64,000 nt of DNA. It comes from Psococerastis gibbosa (Eukaryota; Arthropoda; Insecta; Psocodea; Psocidae). The notes under the pieces are model-generated. The model ran no database searches. It was given only the letters and a program-made list of their open reading frames with translations, and was not told where the DNA came from. The position numbers and the translations under genes were made by a program. This document shows positions 38,001 to 43,141 of this stretch, in pieces. Within the stretch, counting starts at the first letter, position 1, and the number at the start of each line of letters is the position of its first letter. The stretch covers positions 8,860,855 through 8,924,854 of the forward strand of contig OZ020491.1 in NCBI GenBank assembly GCA_963971405.1, in the 5' to 3' direction.

Positions 38001-39769
38001 TAAGTGCATGTGGTGCGAGCATAGAAATATATTAACTGGAGCGGCGGGAGCCATAATGTCCCTTACGGGGCAACCGTTAACCATAAGCCAACTGTCAGAG
38101 ATAAGTACCAACGTAAAAAATATCGAAGTCTTACACATTGCAGCATAGCAGAACGAATACCTGGACCCGGTCAAAACTCTGTACTTAGCTTGTGCTGGCT
38201 ATTTTCCCAGCGCAATTGCGTACTTATATTGTGCAGGCTACACTAGCAGCCATATTGATAACGGTCTCCAGTCACGGGATGGGTGCGAGCAACTAGCTAG
38301 CGGGTAAATTGGTCATTCACAGCTCAGGCAATGAAGCAGCAAAAATTTGTGTCCCAGTGTAAGCGGGTGGTTCTCGCCGTAAGGTCACTACTGACAAAAA
38401 CAAGCAACGTCACGTGAAGTGCGCAGAACATACAATAAGTGGCTGCAATTCTGTTGTAGGGCGTGCCTGTTGACCCACGTGGTTTGTTTTCCGATATATT
38501 TTTAATGTTAGCAACCCAGGCGGGTGGATCTCGCCATATGCGCAATGCAACAAAATCGTGCCCCCAAGGTCACGCTAGCAGTCGACAAATCTGGTTTGCA
38601 AGGCAAAATTCGCAGAAAGAATCGACTCTACCGAGTGCATTGGCATTAATTTAATTTAGAAATTACTTTGGACCGTTTTTTATATTCTAGTTGTTTCTTG
38701 CTTTTTACTCATTTTTTAAAGTTTATTTTATGCATACTGCAAACTCTTGCCGTGCAGAGGGTGTTGACCTTGCGGCACGCACTTGGTGAATGGTGGTAGC
38801 TATCCATTTATATATATATAGATCAATGTAGCAACCCTACAACCTGTAAACATTTGCTCCCCGATGATTTGACTAATGCCACTTATATTTACCCGCTAGC
38901 GCCCATACTTTGCTTATGGTTAGGCCCCGCGCTCCAGAACGTCTAAAATTGAATATAGAGCAGGATTTCCTTAAAGAGTCGATTAAAAGTGTTATCTCTA
39001 AATTTGCCCATATTAAATCCAGAGAAATTAATTTGTAACATTTTTGTTTTATTCAATGCCCTAAACTTGAGAACCTACAGCAAACCAAGGGCCCCTTGAC
39101 AGAATTTGCTACAGGTCCCGCGCTAGCTTAATCTCTCACTGTACGGACTCAGACTTTTACCCGAAAGGTTGATGGTTCGAGTCCAACACTTGCTACATTT
39201 TCTGGTTATGCTTCGGAGGGCATGTAAAGCATGCGATCCCGTGTCCTCCTAGTTGAGTGTAAGAGAAGACTTATAGCCCTAACTCCCCTAGTTTGGCTTA
39301 GTAATTTTTAAAAAAAAGTTATTATTTATTACTCCTTCCCGATACTTGCTTACCAGCTGTACAGCAAACTGCCCATAACTGTGACTGAGACAGCTTTCAT
39401 ATCATAGATCACTACACTGTTGTGGAATTCCGTTATCAATACAATACATGAAATTACATGTATTGTATTGTTAACGGGATTCCGCTTCGGTGCAGTGATC
39501 TAGCTTCAACCCAGGTTTTCTCGAGATGTCGTTTTTCAGTGTTGTACCCCTTTGCCAAAAGACGTGTTTACACTGCGAGAACAAACACGGCCACTGCTAA
39601 AACTTTTTAATTTCGTATTTACAGAGACGCGAGAAATATGGCGCGTGATGTTCATGATTTGGTGCTCAAGGTGATCATCGAGAAGGGAGGAATGACGGAG
39701 CAACAGGGTGTGGCGTACCTCAAGAAGATGGAGGCCCAGAAGAGATACTCCGCAGATGTCTGGAGCTAA
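14048..39769 (+). CDS. CPR: NADPH-cytochrome P450 reductase, 13 coding exons
   Basis: Passes electrons from NADPH through FAD and FMN to microsomal cytochromes P450 at the endoplasmic reticulum. Joined exons are 14048-14211, 16093-16282, 22140-22286, 27956-28080, 28738-28926, 31491-31618, 31766-31873, 33294-33427, 35164-35361, 35941-36101, 37405-37508, 37771-37999 and 39625-39769. They give 2022 nt, or 673 residues, a normal family length. Visible features: membrane anchor 17-38 (no signal peptide), FMN loop [10 protein letters not shown] at 83-92, [12 protein letters not shown] at 137-148, [10 protein letters not shown] at 171-180, FAD motif [10 protein letters not shown] at 452-461, GVATTWL at 486-492, NADPH loop [12 protein letters not shown] at 528-539, FGCR at 560-563, and C-terminal DVWS with the FAD-stacking Trp at 672. 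All phases join cleanly. Intron 7 is GC-AG. The start at 14048 (AAAAATGG) follows an acceptor at 14038, so at least one upstream exon is expected. Identity is near certain. Confidence 0.97.
14431..14495. repeat. Hairpin after a poly-T tract
   Basis: CGGTGTTGGTTG is mirrored by CAACCAACACCG, with GTGTGTGT pairing to ACACACAC around a short loop (arms about 28 bases). It directly follows a T-run of about 36 bases (14393-14428, broken by one C) in CPR intron 1. Confidence 0.6.
14998..15540. repeat. Tandem array, four units of about 135-137 bp
   Basis: The word CTGTCACATAAA recurs at 15021, 15158, 15293 and 15428, giving periods of 137, 135 and 135. Each unit holds AACGCAACAAGCTCGAAATG, GTACTTCGGTGTCGGAATC and a palindrome-rich TTCGAACGTTCTAAACGTTC. 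Units are nearly identical, so the array is young or homogenised. It lies in CPR intron 1 and abuts a LINE fragment at its right end. The 135-bp period keeps a false minus-strand frame open. Confidence 0.85.
15536..15985 (+). pseudogene. LINE 3' fragment, reverse transcriptase tail plus 3' end
   Basis: The plus-strand frame reads [19 protein letters not shown], then [14 protein letters not shown] and GGRGTSW. In the next frame SWLKNLRQWF leads to [11 protein letters not shown]. This is the usual order at the end of a LINE reverse transcriptase (MWxYRRML, YFGHVxRNxKY, WLKNLRQWF). It carries frameshifts and stops. The last 150 bp recur alone at 2625, 21808 and 30110. Confidence 0.7.
16093..16282 (+). 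CDS. CPR: CPR exon 2 (FMN phosphate loop)
   Basis: Acceptor CTTACAG ends at 16092; donor GTGAGT at 16283. It completes codon 55 and encodes residues 56-118, including the FMN-binding [10 protein letters not shown] loop and [10 protein letters not shown]. The 3' 136 bp of this exon are duplicated downstream at 16348 and 16544 as decayed copies. Confidence 0.95.
16147..16625 (+). repeat. Tandem triplication of CPR exon 2 with its donor region
   Basis: The word GACTTCGGGA starts three units at 16147, 16348 and 16544 (periods 201 and 196). Unit 1 is the real exon end plus about 65 bp of intron. Unit 2 has AGACAGGAGAACAAGTCTCA and GGAAAGCCAAGTAGGACATC, where an in-frame TAG replaces Glu of AKEGI, and its donor GTGAGT is destroyed. 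Unit 3 stops near 16625. A further 30-bp scrap (GGAAAGCCAAGTAGGGCATC) lies at 17297. The copies are pseudo-exons. Confidence 0.9.
16641..16716 (-). mobile_element. tRNA-like SINE head
   Basis: On the minus strand: TGGTCCAGCGGTTAAGACG (A-box region), a 5-bp anticodon-like stem ACGCC/GGCGT, and GGGTTCGAATCGCGCC (B box). The acceptor stem does not pair and position 33 is not T, so it is not a working tRNA. It abuts the large hairpin at 16716. A related copy lies at 35459-35540. Confidence 0.6.
16716..17028. repeat. Near-perfect hairpin with 148-base arms
   Basis: Arms 16716-16863 and 16881-17028 are reverse complements, with a single difference seen near the loop (GTAACGAG versus GTAGCGAG), around a 17-base loop. 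Arm words include GAAGAACCAGTAGAATCCGG and CAAACGTTTCGTC. Single-arm relatives lie at 18428, 21150 and 51963, and the right flank continues with GACTCCGGCCGTGAAAGCC as they do. Confidence 0.9.
17507..17882. mobile_element. Composite palindromic MITE, TAA target duplication
   Basis: TAA|GGCGCCCATTCCACC at the left and its mirror then TAA at the right (17504-17506 and 17883-17885). Inside, after GACGTGGTAGCAGACATT, a second inverted pair GGCGGGGTTTCCACC / GGTGGAAACGCCACC lies around an AT-rich core. The whole forms one long hairpin. Confidence 0.85.
18183..18355. mobile_element. 173-bp MITE, CAG target duplication
   Basis: Ends CAGCCTGATCGAGGCGATTA and its near-exact reverse complement, with arms of about 50 bp. 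CAG lies on both flanks (18180-18182 and 18356-18358). No coding capacity. Its ends differ from the GGCG family. Confidence 0.75.
18428..18541. repeat. Hairpin relative of the 16716 element
   Basis: GTAACTGCAAAAGCTATCAC leads into GAAGAACCAGTAG, and the mirror CTACTGGTTCTTC closes a short nested hairpin containing GGAATTTCGATTCC. It shares its terminal words with 16716-17063 and 21150-21285. Confidence 0.7.
19238..20248 (+). CDS. MATH-BTB protein, SPOP-like, intronless
   Basis: 336 codons, intact. A MATH domain at about residues 19-145 ([15 protein letters not shown], then [15 protein letters not shown] and [12 protein letters not shown]) is followed by a BTB/POZ domain at about 170-270 ([38 protein letters not shown]). 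A three-box/BACK-like tail runs to the end ([23 protein letters not shown]). Family members recruit substrates through MATH and bind cullin-3 through BTB in ubiquitin ligases. That role is inferred here. It lies in CPR intron 2 on the same strand, has no introns, and is bounded by GCTGTTAGCT at 19200-19209 and 20250-20259. Lack of introns and nesting suggest a retrocopy or a lineage-expanded single-exon gene. An unbroken frame argues it is, or was recently, functional. The start ATG follows A-rich leader sequence (TTAACAATG). Confidence 0.93.
   Translation: MCENSAVCEYWCHTHYHSLLGNYTWTIHNFAEASNKFQYSDNFSLGYDNTTKWKLLCYRNSHRFISFYLILDKENKSDVYASYVISFLNAKFEKKFTKIGPGFKYSPGCNWGHYKIISLDDVLNKNNDYMSGDNLVILCEITVYEGPINKSGRLTADGSSVGRIFNFMFESNMFSDVTLVADGKEIKAHKCVLACQSAVFAAMFENNSLETETNRVDVADIGYDVLVEMLRFMYTGTTKRINTFAVDLFVAADEYDLEELKDKCAFAMCKQLSVNNVSQFLSLADRYRSNMLKVEALHFFVTHLPEVVKTDAFADLQLGDIAKDIICCVATKKISN
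20551..20690. mobile_element. Palindromic MITE, PIF/Harbinger-like
   Basis: GGTACTTATTCCACCAACG at the left, mirrored GGTGGAATAAGCGCC at the right. Flanks are TAA (left) and TTA (right). Arms run to GACGTGGTAGCAGACATT with a loop of about 15 bases. It lies 300 bp past the MATH-BTB stop codon. Confidence 0.8.
21150..21285. repeat. Copy of the GAAGAACCAGTAG hairpin family
   Basis: GTAACTGCATAAGCTTTCAC then GAAGAACCAGTAGAAT, an abrupt switch to ATGTTGACGAAACGTTTGG, and a closing CCCGGATTCTACTGGTTCTT. This is a deletion derivative in which most of the left arm is lost. Confidence 0.65.
21351..21467. mobile_element. Palindromic MITE, TTA target duplication
   Basis: TTA|GGCGCTGATTCCACCAACG at the left, GTTGGAATCAGCGCC|TTA at the right. 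It is only 117 bp: the left arm lacks the GTGGTAGCAGACAT word that the right arm keeps, so the hairpin is unequal. Confidence 0.8.
21808..21960 (+). mobile_element. LINE 3' tail fragment
   Basis: Matches 15828-15985 and 2625-2790 (TTGGCAAACTGGTATA, CCTACACCGGCTAC). No coding frame. CPR intron 2. Confidence 0.5.
22140..22286 (+). CDS. CPR: CPR exon 3 (FMN domain)
   Basis: Acceptor TTCTCAG ends at 22139; donor GTAAGT at 22287. It encodes residues 119-167 in phase 0, with [18 protein letters not shown], an FMN-contacting loop. Confidence 0.95.
22396..22775. mobile_element. Composite palindromic MITE
   Basis: Same layout as 17507-17882: outer GGCGCCCATTCCACC ends, flanked by GAA and TAA, and an inner GGCGGGGTTTCCACC pair around a core with TGATCAATGATCA. 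The two copies are close in sequence, so both are probably young. CPR intron 3, 110 bp past the exon 3 donor. Confidence 0.85.
22776..24229. other. CPR intron 3 sequence with a LINE scrap
   Basis: No gene seen. 23225-23290 matches the 3' end of the minus-strand LINE at 55440 (GGGTCGGCGGCACGACAGCA). 24050-24140 has the look of a retrotransposon 3' tail (AATAAAATTTACTTTACTTT), but its source is not clear. Confidence 0.4.
24230..24410 (+). mobile_element. HINE element fragment
   Basis: Reverse complement of the block around CCTCAAAACGTG-AAATC and AAAACACTTTTTTG-GTTCC found in full-length members. Both ends are lost. Confidence 0.5.
24690..24960 (+). mobile_element. Possible LINE 5' region fragment
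   Basis: GC-rich island containing CAGTGTGGGGTTCG and CCGGTCCCAAGCCCG, words reminiscent of LINE leader sequence, with a 63-codon frame of no known domain. Assignment is tentative. Confidence 0.25.
25420..25640. mobile_element. Palindromic MITE, TTA target duplication
   Basis: TTA|GGCGCTTATTCCACCGACG at the left and GGTGGAATAAGCGCC|TTA at the right. The arms carry GACGTGGTAGCAGACAT-like sequence. The inner loop (TTATAACTTAATTGATAATA) is shared with the elements at 31978 and 42875, which links the subfamilies. Confidence 0.85.
25977..26010. repeat. AAT microsatellite
   Basis: About eleven AAT units within CPR intron 3. Confidence 0.9.
26011..27520. other. CPR intron 3 sequence, nothing recognised
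   Basis: Mixed AT-rich sequence with T-runs and simple GAAA tracts. Short open frames (26653, 27210) lack domains. Confidence 0.4.
27525..27750 (+). pseudogene. Non-LTR retrotransposon C-terminal fragment
   Basis: The frame [18 protein letters not shown], then [13 protein letters not shown], is the conserved C-terminal cysteine/histidine motif after the RNase H region of Jockey/R1-type LINEs (LTH-YLL, C-x2-C, LTVEHIL-xC). 5'-truncated, about 70 codons. Confidence 0.75.
27956..28080 (+). CDS. CPR: CPR exon 4 (FMN domain)
   Basis: Acceptor GTTGCAG ends at 27955; donor GTAAGT at 28081. Encodes residues 168-208 ([13 protein letters not shown] and ELGLGDDDA), leaving two bases of Asn209. Confidence 0.95.
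28738..28926 (+). CDS. CPR: CPR exon 5 (FMN domain end and linker)
   Basis: Acceptor TTTGTAG ends at 28737; donor GTAAGT at 28927. Completes Asn209 and encodes [20 protein letters not shown] through LHSLKTQRP. Confidence 0.95.
29583..29768 (+). mobile_element. tRNA-derived SINE, best copy
   Basis: A box GTAGTGGTATAGACTC, B box TTGGTTCGAGTCCC, then CACTTGCTACATTTTC, a body with GGAGGGCATGTAAAGCAGGC, and a 3' end TTGGCTTAGTAATAGAAC. About 185 bp. Similar copies lie at 9925, 13465, 39135 and the right edge of the window. Confidence 0.75.
29780..30808. other. CPR intron 5 sequence with a LINE tail fragment
   Basis: 30110-30240 is a decayed copy of the LINE 3' tail seen at 15828. The rest, including A-rich microsatellite-like tracts near 30250-30350, shows nothing else. 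Confidence 0.4.
30809..31129. mobile_element. Fold-back element with arms of about 150 bp
   Basis: Left arm begins GGTTAATCGCGTGCAAACAA and the right arm closes TTGTTTGTATGCGATTTTACC. Inner arms pair GACACGTCTCCGATCGCA with TGCGGTCGGAGACGTGTCG. The loop is near TTTTGAGCG. Partial copies lie at 5462, 42130 and 50443. No coding frame. Confidence 0.75.
31225..31440 (-). pseudogene. LINE reverse transcriptase C-terminal fragment
   Basis: The minus strand reads [20 protein letters not shown], then [19 protein letters not shown], the tail motif ([10 protein letters not shown], YMELKRAxQxR) found in LINE open frames. It lies just upstream of CPR exon 6. Confidence 0.6.
31491..31618 (+). CDS. CPR: CPR exon 6 (connecting and FAD region)
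   Basis: Acceptor TGTTTCAG ends at 31490; donor GTATGT at 31619. Completes Pro272 and encodes [20 protein letters not shown] through KMRYDA plus one base of Gly315. Confidence 0.95.
31766..31873 (+). CDS. CPR: CPR exon 7, followed by a GC donor
   Basis: Acceptor TTTTTAG ends at 31765. Encodes [11 protein letters not shown] through [12 protein letters not shown]. No GT donor restores the frame here. The GC donor GATG|GCAAGT joined to the acceptor at 33293 gives [15 protein letters not shown], the expected family sequence. Confidence 0.93.
31874..31879 (+). other. CPR: Noncanonical GC-AG splice donor
   Basis: GCAAGT follows exon base G (31873). Reading the exon on with no splice at 31873 runs into intron sequence that shows no family match. 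Other than the GC, the match to the donor consensus is strong, as is usual for GC-AG introns. Confidence 0.85.
31978..33075. mobile_element. 1.1 kb element of the MITE family, TAA target duplication
   Basis: TAA|GGCGGCTATTC at the left (31975-31977 flank), GAATAGCCGCC|TAA at the right (33076-33078 flank). It shares the inner loop TTATAACCTAATTTATAATA with 25420 and 42875. It fills most of CPR intron 7, about 100 bp past the GC donor. No transposase frame was found. A CCAACG-ended element is nested inside. Confidence 0.75.
32427..32780. mobile_element. Nested CCAACG-ended element
   Basis: Second copy of the element at 13599-13953, same orientation, ending GGCCGTTGGC. It lies within 31978-33075, so it inserted after that element. 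Confidence 0.55.
33294..33427 (+). CDS. CPR: CPR exon 8 (FAD domain)
   Basis: Acceptor TTGCAG ends at 33293; donor GTAAGA at 33428. Completes Glu351 and encodes [20 protein letters not shown] through LSEYASDPK. The family usually has Thr where this reads Cys363 (CPCSYRTAL rather than CPTSYRTAL, from memory of the family). Confidence 0.95.
33570..33725 (+). pseudogene. Decayed LINE C-terminal fragment
   Basis: GGTCATCTCATGACAAATGA with later ACCTGCGCGGTCTTCGCTGG resembles 35645-35760, which encodes [17 protein letters not shown]. Frames are broken. Confidence 0.4.
34310..35134 (-). mobile_element. HINE element, near full length, next to an exon
   Basis: Plus-strand text runs from AAGAACCGGTCCTAGTTTAC to TAAATTGGAAAGCT. 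It retains both asymmetric inverted repeats and a C-run at 34866. Its end lies only 30 bp before CPR exon 9, inside what should be the acceptor and branch-point region. Confidence 0.7.
35164..35361 (+). CDS. CPR: CPR exon 9 (FAD-binding motif)
   Basis: Acceptor TTTTCAG ends at 35163; donor GTATTT at 35362. Encodes residues 396-461 from [11 protein letters not shown] to [10 protein letters not shown], whose Arg, Tyr and Ser contact FAD. Confidence 0.95.
35459..35540 (-). mobile_element. tRNA-like SINE head
   Basis: On the minus strand: GTGGTCCAGCTGGTAAGACG, anticodon-like stem ACGCC/GGCGT, and GGGTTCGAATCCCGCCAAGC. Acceptor stem unpaired. Close relative of 16641-16716. Confidence 0.55.
35595..35815 (+). 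pseudogene. LINE C-terminal fragment (Jockey/R1 type)
   Basis: Reads [20 protein letters not shown] then [15 protein letters not shown]. The RLGHxRxTHGxLM-PPPxCxxC order is the end of a LINE RNase H region. CPR intron 9. Confidence 0.65.
35941..36101 (+). CDS. CPR: CPR exon 10 (FAD domain)
   Basis: Acceptor TGTTGCAG ends at 35940; donor GTAATT at 36102. Encodes [20 protein letters not shown] through GVATTWL to FIRKSQF, leaving two bases of Arg515. Confidence 0.95.
36146..36877 (-). mobile_element. HINE element, near full length
   Basis: Plus-strand text from AAGAACCGGTCCGAG to TAAATTGGAAAGCA, with an 18-base G-run, a TTTA microsatellite near 36421 and an internal deletion before ACAGACAGACATTTC. 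CPR intron 10, 44 bp past the exon 10 donor. Confidence 0.7.
36954..37087. mobile_element. Palindromic MITE, ATA target duplication
   Basis: ATA|GGCGGTTATTCCACCGACG at the left and GGTGGAATACGCGCC|ATA at the right. Arms reach GACGTGGTAGCAGACATT. CPR intron 10. Confidence 0.8.
37405..37508 (+). CDS. CPR: CPR exon 11 (NADPH-binding loop)
   Basis: Acceptor TTATCAG ends at 37404; donor GTGGGT at 37509. Completes Arg515 and encodes [20 protein letters not shown]. Confidence 0.95.
37771..37999 (+). CDS. CPR: CPR exon 12 (NADPH domain)
   Basis: Acceptor GGCTGCAG ends at 37770; donor GTAAGT at 38000. Encodes [19 protein letters not shown] through [14 protein letters not shown] plus two bases of Gly626. 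Confidence 0.95.
39135..39310 (+). mobile_element. tRNA-derived SINE
   Basis: GATGGTTCGAGTCCAACAC then TTGCTACATTTTCTGGTTAT, GGAGGGCATGTAAAGCATGC, and the 3' end TTTGGCTTAGTAATTTTTAA. Its A-box region has degraded. Confidence 0.65.
39407..39500. repeat. Hairpin, about 44-base arms
   Basis: GATCACTACACTGTTGTGGA pairs with a mirrored arm ending GGTGCAGTGATC. The inner arms AATACAATACATG / CATGTATTGTATT are perfect around a 6-base loop. It lies 125 bp before the last CPR exon. Confidence 0.65.
39625..39769 (+). CDS. CPR: CPR exon 13, C-terminus and stop
   Basis: Acceptor ATTTACAG ends at 39624. Completes Gly626 and encodes [20 protein letters not shown] to [11 protein letters not shown], then TAA at 39767-39769. 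The penultimate Trp stacks on FAD in this family and controls the choice of NADPH over NADH. Confidence 0.95.
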
Positions 39770-40888
39770 GGGACTACGGCTAATGAGCATGAGGGGCTCT
39801 TTTTCCATCCAATCCCATATTTATAACTCAACCTTGATAAATATTTTGGCCCGTGCCATGAGGCTTGCCATTTATTGCCTACAGTATATAAGCCAGTCAG
39901 ATTGCAGCATGGGTGATAAAAAATCTGCACATTAGTTATTTTGTCATTGAAACCGATGCCCTTTGAATAGCTTCTAAGGCCCGGTACTCACGGAAAATTC
40001 CTTTTTCTAACTTTTACTTTAGTAAATAGTTTTTACCAGTTTACTTACTGCAAACTGTATTTTCTTATTTGGCTTTCAGTGATTACGTAACTAAACTAGA
40101 GTTCAAATCATTTTAAAGCTGTACATTGAGAGCTGTTTATCATTTTATAAACAAAAAAGTAAAGAAATATTTTACTGTGGATTCTGTTGATTATAGTGGT
40201 ACTAGAATATCCAATTCCAATTATTTGAGGATGTAATGTAGTTTCACGTTAAGCCTACTGTTAGTTATGGCAAACCCGCTCGGAGTCAATGGGCTACTGT
40301 TGGCTATAGCGAAGGCTTACCCAGAGATTGACGCAGGGTCGCTGGTCTCGATTATGCTTCTTTTTTATAAAAATGTGGGCTGCTTGATAATCCTTGTGGA
40401 CGAGGGAAATACACTATTTTATTTTGTATTTATTGTTTACTTGTTTCTGTCATAGGGGAGCAATCCCGTGTAGTTCCTTATGGAGCCGCCGTTACTAATA
40501 GACTTGGAATATATAATATATAGACTGCTTACGGCATGTGCTTATGTACTACTTTGACCATGACAGGGCTCTGATTGGTTGATTGTCGTACCCATTTCTT
40601 TGGTATATTTTAATTGTTTATTGTCGTAAAAAAAATATTGATAATGTCTAACCTTCTAAACCCAACCAAAATTTAAAGTAGCACCAAAAACGTTTTTCGT
40701 TTGTTTTCGTCAATGAATAGAGTTCTTGCGTAGTGACGTCACAGTAAGAGGGCAGAGCTAACAGCGCATGCGTTATTGCGAATATAATGTAAACAAAATC
40801 AGCTGTTCGGCCATTGGAGGATACGAAATGCATTGAGGGCTATTGATTTTAACAGTTTTAAGTTGTTATTATTCATATTTCTAGCGTT
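39770..40888. other. CPR 3' flank and likely 3' UTR
   Basis: No further gene. A clear single polyadenylation signal could not be picked; several AT-rich candidates follow the stop within 400 bp. Confidence 0.4.
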
Positions 40889-41078
40889 ATGGTCAAGCAT
40901 TGCTGCTACGGCTTGTGTAATAGTGATAGCCTAGACCAGGACAGAACACATATGAGAGAGGTCCGAATTATATCGTTCCCCAAGCCACTGGAAAAAATTA
41001 AGAAATGCAAGTGGAGGTTGCGTCTTTGTGGCAGAACGAAGTCCACAATATTTAAAGTTACAAAATACACATATATAT
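40889..41078 (+). pseudogene. THAP-domain fragment, interrupted
   Basis: The frame MVKHCCYGLCNSDS, then SFPKPLEKIKKCKWRLRLCG and KVTKYTYIC, is the N-terminal part of a THAP zinc-binding DNA-contact domain (C-x3-C, KC-W-xxxCGR, YxC). The closing SKHF-type His is missing because a short inverted-repeat element starts at 41083. THAP domains of this MVKHCCYG type occur in transposase-related insect genes. Source gene unknown. Confidence 0.55.
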
Positions 41079-41082
41079 GCAT

Positions 41083-41252
41083 GGCCGTGCCCAGGAGGTG
41101 GTCCATGGGGTCCGCACCCCCCCCCCCCCCGAAATAATTTTTTATGTAAACCTGTATTGCTCGATGACCATTAATTCAATAATAAATTACGTTAAAAAAT
41201 TAAAAAAAATTGGACCCCCCCCCCCCCCCGAAAACAAAAGCTGGGCACGGCC
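41083..41252. mobile_element. 170-bp inverted-repeat element with C-runs
   Basis: GGCCGTGCCCAGG at the left and CTGGGCACGGCC at the right. Inside are two C-runs of about 14 bases. It abuts the THAP fragment. The target duplication is unclear (CAT versus TAT). Confidence 0.6.
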
Positions 41253-42129
41253 TATGGCCCTACGAAAATTAACTGCTTTGGTGCTCAGATAATAAATTGA
41301 ATTCTAGTGATAGTATTATGGAGAGACAATAACCCTTTTTACGCTACTAATATTTACAAACAACATGATAGGCTAGCGTGTCGGCAGCCCAGCCGACTAG
41401 GCTATATTTCATGGTAGTTATGCAGTAAAGTTGTATGGTTATGGTAATAAATCATTACTAATACATTAATTGTGATATGTATAAGCAAGCTAAGGCTCTC
41501 ATACCCATTTAAAAATCTGTTCTGCTCTCGCGGAAGTATCACAACCAATGAAATAAAATTAGATACACAAGTAAATAATATTTTTCGACAATTATTTGCA
41601 GCTACTTTGCCGCAATTTTTTGTCAGTACCCGCGCAAGTATTGAAGAAACATATAAATAGGACTAATTTGCCGTTGCAAAGCGAAAATTTCTTAAAATAA
41701 AATAAATTTCATTGGAAAGCCTATACACTCCATGTTAAAATGAGGGGGTGATGTCCGAGAATTAGGGGTACCCCCTCCCTTTCCGACAGCCCGCCATCTT
41801 TGTTTTACCTGCGCAAGAACTGCATTATTTTGCTTGGTATTTATTTTTCCTTTCAAATTCCATTCAATTCGTAAAATATGATGTTATACATTATCTCAAA
41901 ATCTGAAAGTGTAAAAAAAATATTCTTTTTTGGATGGGTAAATTATTTTTTAGTTGGTAAATGTCTACCGCCAGGCGGCGCTTTGTCGCCCTCAGTTTTC
42001 AGGGGGAAAGGGGGTACCGACGCCAAATCGGCCCGATCGCGCACCATAAGCAGTATACTTACTCCAAGTCTATTCCGTTTCCCATAAAATAAGAGTCAAT
42101 CTATTTTTATTTTTTTATTATTTAATAAA
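41253..42129. other. Intergenic sequence, no gene seen
   Basis: No recognisable feature. Small frames at 41472 and 41878 lack domains. Confidence 0.4.
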
Positions 42130-42250
42130 TGGTTAATCGCATGCAAACTATTTAATGAATGCATCCGATTGTCCTCTTCAGTCGCCTCTGTAGGTTAGTA
42201 CCCGTGTTGAGTTACAACACGCACGCTGCCACCTTGCCATCGAAGTCAAT
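42130..42250. repeat. Fold-back family fragment
   Basis: GGTTAATCGCATGCAAACTA, then CGCCTCTGTAGGTTAGTACC and GAGTTACAACACG, matching one arm of the 30809 and 50443 copies. Confidence 0.6.
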
Positions 42251-42874
42251 TACTTATCATCTTTGCTGATGGGCGTCGTTATCCACTGCCAAACCGAGGT
42301 TATAAATTTAATCTCAATTTACTCTAATGTAGCGCTCATTGATCATTCTCTGCTGAACCTCTGCCTGATTTGCCCGTATTTCTACCTAGCTGTTGAATGA
42401 ATGAATATGAAGATCCTTCAATGTTTTCTTCAAACTGAACAAATAGCTGCGCCCTTCTTTTTTGGTAGAGCATTTTACATTTGAAACTAAACATCAAAAC
42501 AACGCAACATAATAACAACCACAATTCTATAATTCAATATATAATACAGTACCGATGAAATAATGTACAAAATGAAGTATTTCCGATTCTAAATTTTCTC
42601 TTCTACGAAAAACTTATGAACAATTAACAAAAACTCCCGCAAGCTTAGGATTTGACTTGTTTAAGAGGAATGTGGCTGAATTGAGGCAGTGCACACTTCC
42701 ATTAGGGGCGAAATTTCAGTTGTGAATTAGCACAAAAATGACGTTCACCTCATAGATGATAGTTGTATTTCGTGGCCCATATTTAGACAAAGCATTGTTC
42801 AAAAACAAATAACAAATTTTAATGACAGTTGTGTTTTTTTTCTTCACTACTATTCAAATTATCAATTCTGCTTC
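42251..42874. other. Intergenic sequence, no gene seen
   Basis: Nothing recognised beyond AT-rich sequence. Confidence 0.4.
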
Positions 42875-43141
42875 GGCGTGTATTCCACTGGTCAATATTC
42901 CGTCATTTGTGATTAAAAAAAGTTGAGATTTTTGTTTGAAGGAGACTATTATGTAGATACTTAACTATCTATTATAAATTAAGTTATAATATGGTAGAGA
43001 CTTATTAATGATGTCTGCTACCATATTATAACTTAATTTATAATAGATAAATAAGTATCTACATAATAGTCTCCTTCTAACAAAAATCTCAACTTTTGTT
43101 CAATCACAACTGACGGAATATTGACCAGTGGAATACACGCC
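42875..43141. mobile_element. Palindromic MITE, TTC target duplication
   Basis: TTC|GGCGTGTATTCCACTGG at the left and CCAGTGGAATACACGCC|TTC at the right. Arms carry GGTCAATATTCCGTCA, and the core repeats TTATAACTTAATTTATAATA-like sequence with GATGTCTGCTACCA. Same subfamily as 31978-33075. Confidence 0.85.

Larger units (their letters stand above)
38000..39624. other. CPR intron 12
   Basis: Holds a SINE (39135-39310) and a hairpin (39407-39500). No other gene seen. A stretch near 38330-38600 carries two related blocks (GGTGG-TCTCGCC-like words), suggesting an old duplication. Confidence 0.4.
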
